Numbered from the stretch's first letter, positions 53,621 to 61,205 are shown. The stretch: 64,000 nt of DNA from Corynebacterium lactis RW2-5 (GCF_001274895.1 NZ_CP006841.1:1612001-1676000), one strand, 5' to 3'. Translations and numbers: made by a program. The notes: generated by a model from the sequence alone, not told the origin.

Positions 53621-53985
53621 TACTTGGCACCTCCCAAGTGGTGACGCAGTAACGCAGCCGCCAGTTCCGGCAGGCCACCCTCTTCGAAAAAGACTGATGC
53701 CTCACCCGCATCGCCCGCGTTGTAAATCACCGCATCCGACGGCCACGGATCCCGAAACACAGCATCGACCGCAGGCAACTGCACCTCAACAGTCCGCGCT
53801 CGCCCATTCGCGTGAGCTAACGCGGACTCCCAATCATCGAACGCCGCTACCTTCCTCGCGCCATCCAGAATCTGCCACTCAAACTCCGGCCTCTCACCAA
53901 CGAAGTTGGTCAGAGCATTAGCCAGCGTCCGCCTGAACCGGCGCCTAACCTGATACCGCTTCACCACCACAGGTGAATCACTCAT
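53620..53985 (-). CDS. Phage early protein, unknown function
   Basis: The 121-residue protein has a basic beta-like start (VVVKRYQVRRRFRRTLANAL) and a motif WESALAHANGRARTVEVQLP that recurs as WEDAVSTANEYAREVEVQLV in the product of 55751-56137, so the two are paralogues or share a domain. No function is recognised. Confidence 0.7.
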   Translation of the reverse strand: MSDSPVVVKRYQVRRRFRRTLANALTNFVGERPEFEWQILDGARKVAAFDDWESALAHANGRARTVEVQLPAVDAVFRDPWPSDAVIYNAGDAGEASVFFEEGGLPELAAALLRHHLGGAK

Positions 53986-54036
53986 GGCTGATATCTCCCA
54001 TCAAAGAATTCTTAACCAAGGATTTTTAACTAAACG

Positions 54037-54078
54037 CCAACCCGACCCGTCCCGTCCCGACCCGACCCGTCCCGTCCC
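54037..54078. repeat. CCCGACCCGTCCCGT-type short tandem repeat
   Basis: 5-bp words CCCGA and CCCGT alternate in a pattern with a longer period of 20 bases. The 260-bp gap 53986-54245 otherwise holds no gene; a downstream element of the early operon or a single-strand-prone replication origin is possible, not shown. Confidence 0.75.
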
Positions 54079-54245
54079 GGGGAACACCCGTTTACTACAT
54101 CCCTTGTCGAACGGTTTTTTCGTCCGCGCAAGAGTTTTTGGGCACGGCAAAGGCCGCGTCGTCAGATGCGCATAGGCTCTCCTGGACGCGCCTGCTGCTG
54201 TTCGTTTGCGACCTCGCCCCTTTGCGCGAGGTGCGTACTCGAGAA

Positions 54246-55310
54246 CTAGCCGCGGCGGCGTCGGCGACGGCGACGTGCGAAAGGCTCCGAGACATTGGCG
54301 GGGCCGGCATCGCGCACGTGCGACGCCTTACGGCCCTGCGGCGCACCACCCGCATGGTGTGCGGGGAGTGCCGGACTCGGATTGGTAGTTACATGGACTT
54401 GCTTGGTCTCGGCTGGCTGCCGAGAACTCCCTTTGGCGGCTCTACCCTCAGACTCAACCTGGCCATGGGAATCAGTATTGGGGAACTGCGGCTTGCCGGG
54501 CTCCTGGCTTGGGCCCGCGGCCGGGGACGTAGCGCGTACCGTTTTTTCTTCCTGAGAAGGGGTCACTGCCCGACTGGCTGCCGGGTTGTCCTGGGCCTCA
54601 ACCTCGTCCGCGATCAGCGGATTCGGGAGTCCCTCCTTCTTGCACCAGCGCGCAACGAATCCCTCCCAGCGGGAGAGCTTCTTGCGCAGCTCCGGGCCAT
54701 ACATTGGAGACTCTGGTGGGTCGAGGAGCGGAAGTTCCTCCTCGGCGCGTTCGCCTAATTCATGCCGCAGCTGATTACAGCCACGGCATGCCGTCACATA
54801 ATTGTCTGGGGTCGTCGGCGCATCGATGTCACGGTGGTCGTACTCACGGCCACGATCGGACTTCTTATCGCCCCAGACCACTTCATCACCGCAGTACCGG
54901 CACTGGTCTCCATCACGGAGCATGACCGGCACCTGCAGCCCAGCACGGTTTTGATCGTTGCGGCGTTTCGTTGCCTTCGACTTCGCATCGGAGCGGATGA
55001 CATGAACAAACGATTCACGCTCAACGAGCATGAATTGCCGCTCACCTTCAGACTCCACCTCGGTGATAATCCCGATAGTGATCAGATCCTGAAGTACAGG
55101 CTCCACCCGGCTAATGCCGATATGCCGGACGGCTGCACCATAGGTGATTTTGTAATCCGTCCACTGCTGCGCCGAATGCGTAAACAACGCTGACGCCGCG
55201 CCTTTGAGTTCACTGACCAGACGGTCATCGCCACGTTCGGCTGCCAGCTCATAGGCTCGCATCCACTCCGGGGCCTCGTTGAAAGTATCGCTGACCCTTA
55301 CCCATGCCAT
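54246..55310 (-). CDS. HNH-domain phage protein with helical N-domain
   Basis: The 354-residue protein has an N-terminal winged-helix-like part as in phage replication initiators (about residues 1-115), an HNH domain (about 128-185: MLRDGDQCRYCGDEVVW, GREYDHRDIDAPTTPDNYVT, CRGCNQLRHEL) and a long low-complexity, basic tail ending in RRRRRRRRG. It may act in phage DNA replication or host DNA cleavage. ATG 55310 has GGGAG upstream. Confidence 0.8.
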   Translation of the reverse strand: MAWVRVSDTFNEAPEWMRAYELAAERGDDRLVSELKGAASALFTHSAQQWTDYKITYGAAVRHIGISRVEPVLQDLITIGIITEVESEGERQFMLVERESFVHVIRSDAKSKATKRRNDQNRAGLQVPVMLRDGDQCRYCGDEVVWGDKKSDRGREYDHRDIDAPTTPDNYVTACRGCNQLRHELGERAEEELPLLDPPESPMYGPELRKKLSRWEGFVARWCKKEGLPNPLIADEVEAQDNPAASRAVTPSQEEKTVRATSPAAGPSQEPGKPQFPNTDSHGQVESEGRAAKGSSRQPAETKQVHVTTNPSPALPAHHAGGAPQGRKASHVRDAGPANVSEPFARRRRRRRRG

Positions 55311-55463
55311 GGTGCATCACTCCCGGACCGGGGCTGCCCAGCAGAAATATGGGAAGCGGTAACAATCATTCTTCGAACTCCAAATCAAAAACAGGCGCGG
55401 TAACAAAATGAACCAACACAAATGCTTACGGATCTCTACAACAAGGCACTGGCAGCGCCACGG

Positions 55464-55751
55464 CTAATCCTCGCTTTCCTCGTGATAACCGGCTCGGTCA
55501 TCACCTTCATCAGACGGATAAGGCCACATGGTGTTCGCAGAAACAGTGCGGGACAGCACCCGGTACCGCACAGGCAAGCCATACGTGCGGGCCCGCAAAC
55601 TGCACGCCTGGTGCACATCTTGTGCCTGTTCTGCGCTCATCCATGTCACCCCAGCGACGCGCAATGAATTCCATGTGTATCCACCATCTGTTGACGCCAC
55701 CACACAGAACTGCCTGACGGCCTTGCTATTGCTTACGCCGCTGTCACCCAT
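55464..55751 (-). CDS. Phage early protein, unknown function
   Basis: The 95-residue protein starts at ATG 55751, overlapping the previous stop (TGATG). It has beta-rich sequence (QFCVVASTDGGYTWNSLRVA) and MSAEQAQDVHQACS. No family is recognised; part of the tightly packed early operon. Confidence 0.65.
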   Translation of the reverse strand: MGDSGVSNSKAVRQFCVVASTDGGYTWNSLRVAGVTWMSAEQAQDVHQACSLRARTYGLPVRYRVLSRTVSANTMWPYPSDEGDDRAGYHEESED

Positions 55752-56137
55752 CAAGAAACCTTCCCCGTTACTGCCGGCCGTTGCGCCCACGCACAAGCAG
55801 ACAGCAACTGCGCTGCCGTCCGACGAGCCTCGTCGACAGAGGCGAACTCAATGTCCCCCAGGCGAACCCGGGGGCCACCACAGGCGGCCATACTCCGAGA
55901 TGCCTCAACATCGCCGAACTGTGCGATATCACGGCCGTAACGCCCAACATCCCATGAGTAGCAATGCTCAACGAACAGCTTGTCCGGCCGTACGAGCTGT
56001 ACTTCCACCTCGCGGGCGTACTCGTTCGCAGTACTGACAGCGTCTTCCCACGAGCCACACCATGCGATGCCGCCGGTATCGTCCTCAACAACCCACGGCA
56101 ACAAACTGCTTCCCGTCTTCTTCACCTGAAGCGTCAT
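55751..56137 (-). CDS. Phage early protein, paralogue of 53620-53985 product
   Basis: The 128-residue protein shares the WEDAVSTANEYAREVEVQLV segment and general layout with the gene at 53620-53985. ATG 56137 lies 2 bases after the preceding stop. Function unknown. Confidence 0.7.
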   Translation of the reverse strand: MTLQVKKTGSSLLPWVVEDDTGGIAWCGSWEDAVSTANEYAREVEVQLVRPDKLFVEHCYSWDVGRYGRDIAQFGDVEASRSMAACGGPRVRLGDIEFASVDEARRTAAQLLSACAWAQRPAVTGKVS

Positions 56138-56139
56138 GG

Positions 56140-56277
56140 CTACGCTACGCCTCCCAGCGGACGAGCGTTGACGACAATGCACTTGGCCGGCGCATCCTCC
56201 TGCAACTCGGTCGCCTCAGGCTCCCTGTGGTCTTGGCTTTGGTGTTCTGCGTCACTGTCAATCTTCTTGGTGGTCAT
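56140..56277 (-). CDS. Small acidic phage protein
   Basis: A 45-residue ORF (MTTKKIDSDAEHQ start) overlapping the previous gene, with AGGAG 8 bases before ATG 56277. No family recognised; chosen because start, ribosome site and spacing fit the operon. Confidence 0.55.
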   Translation of the reverse strand: MTTKKIDSDAEHQSQDHREPEATELQEDAPAKCIVVNARPLGGVA

Positions 56278-56428
56278 CGCGTATCTCCTGTCCATCAATG
56301 GTTAATTGCCCTGGAATCTCAGTGCGGGTGGGGCGCTTGCGCGGGCCAAGGAATCGGTAGATCTGAATTTGGCGTCGCGTTTGCTGCTGCTCCCACCAAC
56401 GCTGCGCAGCTGATTCATCTGATGTCAT
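56258..56428 (-). CDS. Small phage protein
   Basis: A 56-residue basic/aromatic ORF (AAQRWWEQQQTRRQIQIYRF) whose ATG overlaps the upstream stop (ATGA). Function unknown. Confidence 0.6.
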   Translation of the reverse strand: MTSDESAAQRWWEQQQTRRQIQIYRFLGPRKRPTRTEIPGQLTIDGQEIRDDHQED

Positions 56429-56760
56429 CTAGCTGTCGCTTTATAGTTCTTCGTCATCTCATTAAGCCGTCTGCGCTCACGCGCAACACGTCGCTGTTGC
56501 ATGCGCTGTTTCTCCCGCTCAGGCATGCCTGCTCGTCGTTTGCCATGAGCACCAGCGCACACATGCCGCTGGAACAGCAAATACCCCTGAGACCGCTTCC
56601 GCAGAGCTTCTTCCGCACTGAGGAACACAGCAGCACCATGTACGATCTGCACGGTCCCATCTGGGTCAGACGATGCATCAAGGGCAAGTCGATGCCCCAA
56701 TGGTGTACATGCCCACCGGATGGGGAAACCGCAGTGCCTACAAGACCTTTGACGTGGCAT
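56425..56760 (-). CDS. Zinc-ribbon-like phage protein
   Basis: The 111-residue protein begins CRHCGFPIRWACTPLGHRLA (a CxxC pair followed by Cys and His), and ends in a strongly basic helix (REKQRMQQRRVARERRRL). It could bind nucleic acid. ATG 56760 has GAGGAGG upstream. Confidence 0.7.
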   Translation of the reverse strand: MPRQRSCRHCGFPIRWACTPLGHRLALDASSDPDGTVQIVHGAAVFLSAEEALRKRSQGYLLFQRHVCAGAHGKRRAGMPEREKQRMQQRRVARERRRLNEMTKNYKATAR

Positions 56761-56793
56761 TTTTCCTCCTCATGTTTGACTGCTATCGGCTGC

Positions 56794-56877
56794 TTAGTGC
56801 TTTTCGCCGCGGTGGACTATCCGCAACACGTGGGCTTCGACCTTCATCTGGAAAATCAGCCATCGTCGGCGCATCAT
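56794..56877 (-). CDS. Possible 27-residue overlapping ORF
   Basis: An ATG overlaps the stop of the preceding gene (ATGATG) and opens a short basic ORF ending at 56794. Translational coupling is possible, but there is no further support. Confidence 0.3.
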   Translation of the reverse strand: MMRRRWLIFQMKVEAHVLRIVHRGEKH

Positions 56878-57377
56878 GCTGATTTCAGCCCCTCCATACG
56901 CTGCTTGACGACGGGAACCGCAGCCCACGCTTTCTGCGCAGACAGGCCATCCCTTTTTCGGCACCACGCAATTGCTTCCCGAAGGGTGGCCCCTAAAGAC
57001 GTGAAGTGCAGGAGATCTAGCGCAGTGGCTTCCGTATCGGAGAGCTCAAACTCAACCTGCGCCATCGCATCAACGTCAGCCATAGCGACGGATGCAGTAC
57101 CGGAAATGATTGCTTCCACTGCCTCACAGCGCACTCGAGCTGACTCAGCGATATGTTCTACTGACATTCCCAGTTCTATGAGCTCGAGAACATGCCCCCG
57201 AGCATCAAGCCTGCACACCTCATAATCGCCTGGCAGAACTTCCTCAATACCCACCGCGGTCTTCAAAGCGTCTTGCAGCGAATTACAGATCACGGCCGGC
57301 GGAATCCCTGCCATTGCTACCTGCCAGCGACCGTCTGAGATTCGGCGGGCGCACCGTGGCTTATCTTTCTGGTTCAC
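56874..57377 (-). CDS. Phage early protein with helix-turn-helix-like middle
   Basis: The 167-residue protein starts at GTG 57377, overlapping the preceding gene. Residues about 75-110 (GMSVEHIAESARVRCEAVEA + IISG) look like a Cro/XRE-type or sigma-type helix-turn-helix. The C-terminus is helical and mixed charge. It may be an early regulator; no close family is recognised. Confidence 0.65.
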   Translation of the reverse strand: MNQKDKPRCARRISDGRWQVAMAGIPPAVICNSLQDALKTAVGIEEVLPGDYEVCRLDARGHVLELIELGMSVEHIAESARVRCEAVEAIISGTASVAMADVDAMAQVEFELSDTEATALDLLHFTSLGATLREAIAWCRKRDGLSAQKAWAAVPVVKQRMEGLKSA

Positions 57378-57684
57378 CTTGCACCTCACTTGCGATGTGC
57401 TCGATGAACTCCTCAAGCTGGCGCATAACGCGCTTGTCATCCTTATTGAAAGTGACCAGGTTCTCCAAGGCCCCTCTGGTGATGAACTGCTGCCCATCCC
57501 CATGCCGGCCTAACCGCCGAGGCAGCGTTGCCGGAAACCTCAAACTACGAGGCATCTCTGACATCACATCACCGAACGACACCTCGAAATCGATCGTGGC
57601 CGGCTTCCTGCCGCCTCGAGGCACGGGGACTACTACGAGCACCCACCGATTCTTCGGTGAGCGAACCCTACGAAGCTGCTTCAT
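57361..57684 (-). CDS. Phage early protein, unknown function
   Basis: The 107-residue basic protein (MKQLRRVRSPKNRWVLVVVP) contains a beta-strand start and helical end (KRVMRQLEEFIEHIASEVQG). Encoded between a membrane protein and the HTH-like gene with 1-bp spacing. Function unknown. Confidence 0.65.
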   Translation of the reverse strand: MKQLRRVRSPKNRWVLVVVPVPRGGRKPATIDFEVSFGDVMSEMPRSLRFPATLPRRLGRHGDGQQFITRGALENLVTFNKDDKRVMRQLEEFIEHIASEVQGEPER

Positions 57685-57685
57685 G

Positions 57686-57997
57686 TCATGCCTCCGGCCA
57701 ATACCGGGTCGCAGAAACGCCACTGTTGTTCTTTTTCATCTGAAGAACACGCTCAATGCTTTTGACAGACTTTGAAATAAAGACCGCCGTGCACAACCAA
57801 AAAATTGTTGTGATTGTCCAAATGATTGGCACAAAATTGAAATTGTCGTAGCCAGTAATGATGACCATTACAAAAGAGGATGCGGCAAGAATCAGCGACA
57901 TTGCCCATTGCAATTTGTTCCTGGTATTGACGTGGTCCAGCAAATCGTAGGCGTCACGCCACATTGAGCGGCTGAACTTAACGTTTGGATTACTCAT
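57686..57997 (-). CDS. Two-helix phage membrane protein
   Basis: The 103-residue protein has two hydrophobic segments (LQWAMSLILAASSFVMVIIT and FVPIIWTITTIFWLCTAVFI) flanked by charged ends. It is expressed early, with the excisionase-like gene; a superinfection-exclusion role would fit but is speculation. It is AT-richer than its neighbours. Confidence 0.7.
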   Translation of the reverse strand: MSNPNVKFSRSMWRDAYDLLDHVNTRNKLQWAMSLILAASSFVMVIITGYDNFNFVPIIWTITTIFWLCTAVFISKSVKSIERVLQMKKNNSGVSATRYWPEA

Positions 57998-58246
57998 TTA
58001 TGCTGCTCCCCTTGGTGCTTCTGGAAGCCCTTCGCGCTCAATGCGATGAACCTCGGTGACATGGATGAGGTACGGGCGTCGTGATCCTGGTCGACGGCGA
58101 GGACCCACGTACTGCAAACGACCTGCGTTTAAGAGCGCGTAGATATAGTTCACGTGTACTCGGAAATGCTTGGCGACTTCCTTGGGTGTCCACATCACTT
58201 GGTCTTGCGTTGGCATGGTGGCCTCGTTCCTTGCGGTATGCTTCAT
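57998..58246 (-). CDS. Excisionase-like helix-turn-helix protein
   Basis: The 82-residue protein has a MerR/AlpA-type helix-turn-helix (MWTPKEVAKHFRVHVNYIYA + LLNAGRLQYVG) and a wing (GSRRPYLIHVTEVHR), as in phage Xis and AlpA-type regulators. ATG 58246 has AAAGGA 9 bases upstream; a shorter start at 58216 is possible. It would help excise the prophage or control early genes. Confidence 0.8.
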   Translation of the reverse strand: MKHTARNEATMPTQDQVMWTPKEVAKHFRVHVNYIYALLNAGRLQYVGPRRRPGSRRPYLIHVTEVHRIEREGLPEAPRGAA

Positions 58247-58401
58247 GGCAGTGTTCCTTTCAACACTTTCGGCCTGTCCCTGGTGCTAGCGGGGGCGGGC
58301 CCTTTTATTTGGTTTGTGAGGCGCGCAGCCAAACCGCCGTGCGAAAGGCCCACGGCATTGTGGCTGGCTTGCGGCGACCGATTCTCATATCGCCTACGCG
58401 C

Positions 58402-58440
58402 CAGTGCCCGGCAGAGGAATCGAACCTCTGAGTAACCATT
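58402..58440 (-). other. tRNA 3'-end-like sequence (T-arm plus acceptor strand)
   Basis: On the minus strand AGAGG-TTCGATT-CCTCT forms a perfect T-arm followed by GCCGGGCAC, the look of a tRNA 3' half. No matching 5' acceptor, D-arm or anticodon arm is present upstream, although a GCCCG 15 bases before the arm could pair with CGGGC. It may be an attachment-core relic carried on the phage. Confidence 0.65.
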
Positions 58441-58478
58441 CGGGCTGTATTTATTTATCTGCCTTTATGCTGGTAGTC

Positions 58479-58979
58479 ATGGATATCGCAGCAATAGTTG
58501 GTAATGTCATCGCGGTTGCTTCTGCCGTGTTCGCCGGGTGGCAAGCACTCGAAGCCAAGAAATCCCGTAGAACTGCGGAGCTCTCTCAGAAAGAGGCTGC
58601 GGAGAGTTCTGATCGAGCAGCTCGAAGTGCCGAGATTGCTGCTGAAGCCCAACGGAAACTCGCAGAAGCGCAACGAGTCATGTCCGATATCGCCAAAAGG
58701 CAGGAGTCGGCGAATCGGCGAAATGTTCGGCTCGAACACTCGAATAGAAAGCTCTATGTAGTTGTCAATGACACTGGTGAGACGATCACCAATGTTGAAG
58801 TGCGTCCGACCCGCGAGGATCAAGAGCGTTTTATGCGTGATGGAACTGCTGAACGGCTCGAGCACGGTGACCGCGTCGAGGTGCTGCTCCCGTTTAGCGG
58901 GATATACAAGCTCCGTTGGGTCGACTCTGACGGCGATAAGCAGACCAAGTCAGTCAATGTGCCTACTTCAGGCGCTTGA
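58479..58979 (+). CDS. Membrane-anchored coiled-coil protein
   Basis: The 166-residue plus-strand protein has an N-terminal hydrophobic helix (IAAIVGNVIAVASAVFAGW), a long charged coiled coil (about residues 25-85) and a small beta domain (LYVVVNDTGETITNVEVRPT, IYKLRWVDSDG). I chose ATG 58479; ATG 58467 is also possible and neither has a ribosome site. It is a lone plus-strand gene among minus-strand early genes, so it may be expressed from the prophage (a moron), for example in exclusion. Confidence 0.7.
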   Translation: MDIAAIVGNVIAVASAVFAGWQALEAKKSRRTAELSQKEAAESSDRAARSAEIAAEAQRKLAEAQRVMSDIAKRQESANRRNVRLEHSNRKLYVVVNDTGETITNVEVRPTREDQERFMRDGTAERLEHGDRVEVLLPFSGIYKLRWVDSDGDKQTKSVNVPTSGA

Positions 58980-59046
58980 TGTAAATCGCGGCTGCGAGTG
59001 CTATGAGCGCGCACACAATGTTGATGATTAGCGAGACGGTTCCCAT
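58963..59046 (-). CDS. 27-residue single-helix membrane peptide
   Basis: ATG 59046 with AAAAGGAG 6 bases upstream opens MGTVSLIINIVCALIALAAA followed by a basic end (YIKRLK). Its 3' end overlaps the convergent coiled-coil gene. Good ribosome site and clear topology support it. Confidence 0.6.
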   Translation of the reverse strand: MGTVSLIINIVCALIALAAAIYIKRLK

Positions 59047-59067
59047 TTCTGTTCTCCTTTTCGTTTC

Positions 59068-59286
59068 TTATTTCGCCAATTTGCTGGTGTCCGACCAAGG
59101 GACTGCTCTGGGTGCCCATGTATGAAGAGGAGTGCGACACCTATCTGCGAGCTCCAACACTTCGGTAACGGTGCCGACTGCCCGGTAAGGAATCGACACT
59201 GACGTGTCGTTGTCCGTGTTGGTGATTGTGATTTCGCTTTCGGTGGCGTGGATTCTCGTGTTTCCGATTGCTGCTGTTAATTCCAT
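59068..59286 (-). CDS. Small phage protein, unknown function
   Basis: The 72-residue protein (TRIHATESEITITNTDNDTS + VSIPYRAV) is a likely small beta structure. ATG 59286 has AAAGGGGAG 5 bases upstream. The tiny membrane peptide gene follows 21 bp downstream, so both are probably co-expressed. Confidence 0.65.
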   Translation of the reverse strand: MELTAAIGNTRIHATESEITITNTDNDTSVSIPYRAVGTVTEVLELADRCRTPLHTWAPRAVPWSDTSKLAK

Positions 59287-59298
59287 GTGTGCTCCCCT

Positions 59299-60252
59299 TT
59301 ACTGATCTGGTTTTATTGACGCAGTTGGATTAGTGTCAGCCGTTACGATTTGTCCATGAGTGAAAACGAATTCAGGCGCCTCGTAGCTCGAGTAGAGCGA
59401 GCGGCTTCGCACCGCCACGAGCTGCGGAGTCTTGGTGCCGAACATCTGAAGGCGAATCCGATTGAGCGCCGGGTTGTAGGCGACGGCGATATCCGTTCCT
59501 TTCGCCTCCATGCGACCGCACCTGTGCCAACCGAGTTGTCCCTCATCTTCGGAGAGTGGCTGTACCAACTTCGTGCCGCTCTCGATGGGCTGATGTACGA
59601 AATCGTTGTCCGAGAAACCAAGTTGGACCCTCCGCCAAATGCCGGCCGGATTTCCTACCCGTTGTGCAGATCTGCCGATGCTTTCGCTTCGTGCAATACC
59701 TATGGGGTTTCCGATAGGATTCGCCGAGCCATTGAACGCACGCAGCCCTATCACGCCACCGGAGGATTCAGCGGAAGTGCGCTGTGGTGGATTCATGATC
59801 TCGCCCGAATTGACCGCCATCGACGTGGGCATTGCCTCGTGTGGCGCATTATCGAGCTGCAGGTCAATTCCAACAGCCCGGCCATCGACGCCTCGCGCTG
59901 TGGTGTATGCAATCAGTTCGAGGCTTTCATCCGGAGTGATGAGGAGTTGAAAGCCGCGTGGATCGCGCTCCGCCGCGGCGTCGAACTCAACTCGAATGAC
60001 GGAGTAGATATCACTTGGCGTCTCCAATTCGATGTAGCCGACTGGGTTCAGCGCATTCCCCGCAGCTACGGCGTTTGGAGCCTCGATGACCGAATGGCCA
60101 ACGCAGAAATGTATCTCAGTAAGACCATCGAGTTGTTCGAGCAACTCTTCATCGTTGATGACTAGGTACTGGCTTAGGCCACTGTCATGGAGTCTGGTTA
60201 ACATTCGTTGACGCAGTTGGCCTCTAGCGTTGGCTAAATCCATGTACTTCAT
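59299..60252 (-). CDS. Alternative long ORF antisense to 59356-60165
   Basis: A 317-codon minus-strand frame begins at ATG 60252 behind a strong AAAGGAGG and a leader shared with the gene at 60339-60791. It lies opposite a plus-strand gene with recognisable family motifs. Its product resembles no family known to me. The first about 29 codons lie outside the overlap and could be a real small gene or leader; the rest is probably a mirror of the plus gene. Confidence 0.3.
   Translation of the reverse strand: MKYMDLANARGQLRQRMLTRLHDSGLSQYLVINDEELLEQLDGLTEIHFCVGHSVIEAPNAVAAGNALNPVGYIELETPSDIYSVIRVEFDAAAERDPRGFQLLITPDESLELIAYTTARGVDGRAVGIDLQLDNAPHEAMPTSMAVNSGEIMNPPQRTSAESSGGVIGLRAFNGSANPIGNPIGIARSESIGRSAQRVGNPAGIWRRVQLGFSDNDFVHQPIESGTKLVQPLSEDEGQLGWHRCGRMEAKGTDIAVAYNPALNRIRLQMFGTKTPQLVAVRSRSLYSSYEAPEFVFTHGQIVTADTNPTASIKPDQ
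59356..60165 (+). CDS. Phage/actinobacterial protein of a conserved unknown family
   Basis: The 269-residue plus-strand protein shows the pattern of a common actinobacterial family of unknown function: FGEWLYQLRAALDGLMYEIV (GE..xxLRaALD.L.Y), ISYPLCRSADAF, RRAIERTQPY, and WWIHDLARIDRHRRGHCLVW (xxDxHRxxH). ATG 59356 is 6 bases after a TACGAT -10 element, so the mRNA would be leaderless, as for the XRE gene at 61435. It stands alone on the plus strand inside minus-strand early genes, and is a candidate lysogenic-expression gene. Confidence 0.8.
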   Translation: MSENEFRRLVARVERAASHRHELRSLGAEHLKANPIERRVVGDGDIRSFRLHATAPVPTELSLIFGEWLYQLRAALDGLMYEIVVRETKLDPPPNAGRISYPLCRSADAFASCNTYGVSDRIRRAIERTQPYHATGGFSGSALWWIHDLARIDRHRRGHCLVWRIIELQVNSNSPAIDASRCGVCNQFEAFIRSDEELKAAWIALRRGVELNSNDGVDITWRLQFDVADWVQRIPRSYGVWSLDDRMANAEMYLSKTIELFEQLFIVDD

Positions 60253-60313
60253 CGCTGCTTCCTCCTTTCGTTTGTCGACGGTTGTTGCCCGGCACCTTCC
60301 CCAGTGCCCGGCG
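60253..60313 (-). repeat. Duplicated leader, copy A
   Basis: On the minus strand the 60 bases before ATG 60252 (GCCGGGCACTGGGGAAGGTG, then GTCGACAAACGAAAGGAGG) match those before ATG 60791. They include a bulged hairpin CCGGgCAC/GTGCCGG and the ribosome site. Confidence 0.75.
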
Positions 60314-60338
60314 ATTAAACTTTCTAGATATGCACTAG

Positions 60339-60791
60339 TTAGGAGCTGTCATGGGTTTCTTGTCCTTCTCCCCGTTCGTCTCGTTCCGTTTGTCTGTCAA
60401 AGACTCGATTCTTGGCAGCGTCTTCAAGGCACTGAACGATGGGCTTCACGAGGGAATGCTGGTCTCTATATGCGCACCGGACATTGATGACGGGAGTTAT
60501 CTCGAAATCGATGTGGCTAACTTCGTGCCCGGAGTCGTCACTAAGAGCGGTGAGCACATCACCAAGGATTCGCACGTAATGTTCGCGAAGCCGCATTTCT
60601 GTGGGGCCGAGATCCCGGCTGATGAAGTCCTTGTCGAGCAGCTTCTTCATGTCATGGATGAAACTGACGGCTGCATCGTGTTCGATGTCAATGACGAACT
60701 TGTGCTTGAGCCTGATGTGGCAAAACACATCCGTCTCAACGCTCGTAGGGTCAATCCCTTTGAGGGCATCATCTTCCCTTTTCCAGGCCAT
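60339..60791 (-). CDS. Phage early protein, unknown function
   Basis: The 150-residue acidic protein (HAVSF-like helical part VSFIHDMKKLLDKDFISRDL, then FEITPVINVRCAYRDQHSLV) starts at ATG 60791 with AAGGAGGAG upstream and the duplicated leader. A plus-strand ORF with its own AGGAG covers the same bases; I prefer the minus strand for its strong leader and operon position after the HTH gene. Confidence 0.6.
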   Translation of the reverse strand: MAWKREDDALKGIDPTSVETDVFCHIRLKHKFVIDIEHDAAVSFIHDMKKLLDKDFISRDLGPTEMRLREHYVRILGDVLTALSDDSGHEVSHIDFEITPVINVRCAYRDQHSLVKPIVQCLEDAAKNRVFDRQTERDERGEGQETHDSS

Positions 60792-60853
60792 GATTAGCTC
60801 CTCCTTTCGCTTGTCGACGGTGTTCTTGCCTGGCACCTTCCTCAGTGCCCGAC
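60792..60853 (-). repeat. Duplicated leader, copy B
   Basis: Matches copy A (60253-60313) in about 50 of 60 bases, including GGGCACTGAGGAAGGTGCC (stem GGCAC/GTGCC) and GTCGACAAGCGAAAGGAGG. It ends at the ribosome site of the gene at 60339-60791. Confidence 0.75.
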
Positions 60854-60881
60854 GCGCTGTGGTGTCTTGCTGCCTTGCTGG

Positions 60882-61205
60882 TTAAGCGGCTTGGTATTCG
60901 GTGCTGTAGGTGATGCGTCGGCGGTGGGTTGGGTCCTTGTAGTCGATGTCCGGGTAGACGGTTTGGTCTGGTCGGGGTCGCATGATTGCGATTTGTGGGA
61001 CTGCGAGGATTTCTGCTGCGCGGGCTAGGAGCACGTTTGTGAGCTTCTTCCGCCCCGCTTCGATGTTGCGCAAGTATGGTGTTGACACGCCTAGTTCCCT
61101 CGAAAAATCTGCCTGGCGCAATCCTCGGAGTTCACGGAAGTTCGCTAAAGCAGCGCCAACCTGTACCCAGTCTCGCTGTGCTACTGGTGCATTTGCATTC
61201 CCCAA
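60882..61205 (-). CDS. XRE/Cro-type DNA-binding protein (early regulator)
   Basis: The 107-residue protein has a Cro/C1-type helix-turn-helix: RGLRQADFSRELGVSTPYLR + NIEAGRKKL (about residues 30-60). It is the first gene of the minus-strand early operon and divergent from a second XRE gene, the classic lysis-lysogeny layout. AGGAGG lies 8 bases before TTG 61205, which I use; a GTG at 61214 is closer to convention but abuts the ribosome site. Confidence 0.85.
   Translation of the reverse strand: MGNANAPVAQRDWVQVGAALANFRELRGLRQADFSRELGVSTPYLRNIEAGRKKLTNVLLARAAEILAVPQIAIMRPRPDQTVYPDIDYKDPTHRRRITYSTEYQAA

Noticed and set aside
58402..58480. Complete tRNA gene
   Set aside because: Only T-arm and 3' acceptor are present; no D-arm, anticodon arm or full 5' acceptor strand.
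60351..60797. 148-codon plus-strand ORF with AGGAG before the ATG
   Set aside because: It covers the minus-strand gene 60339-60791, which has the stronger leader and operon setting. I cannot fully exclude it.
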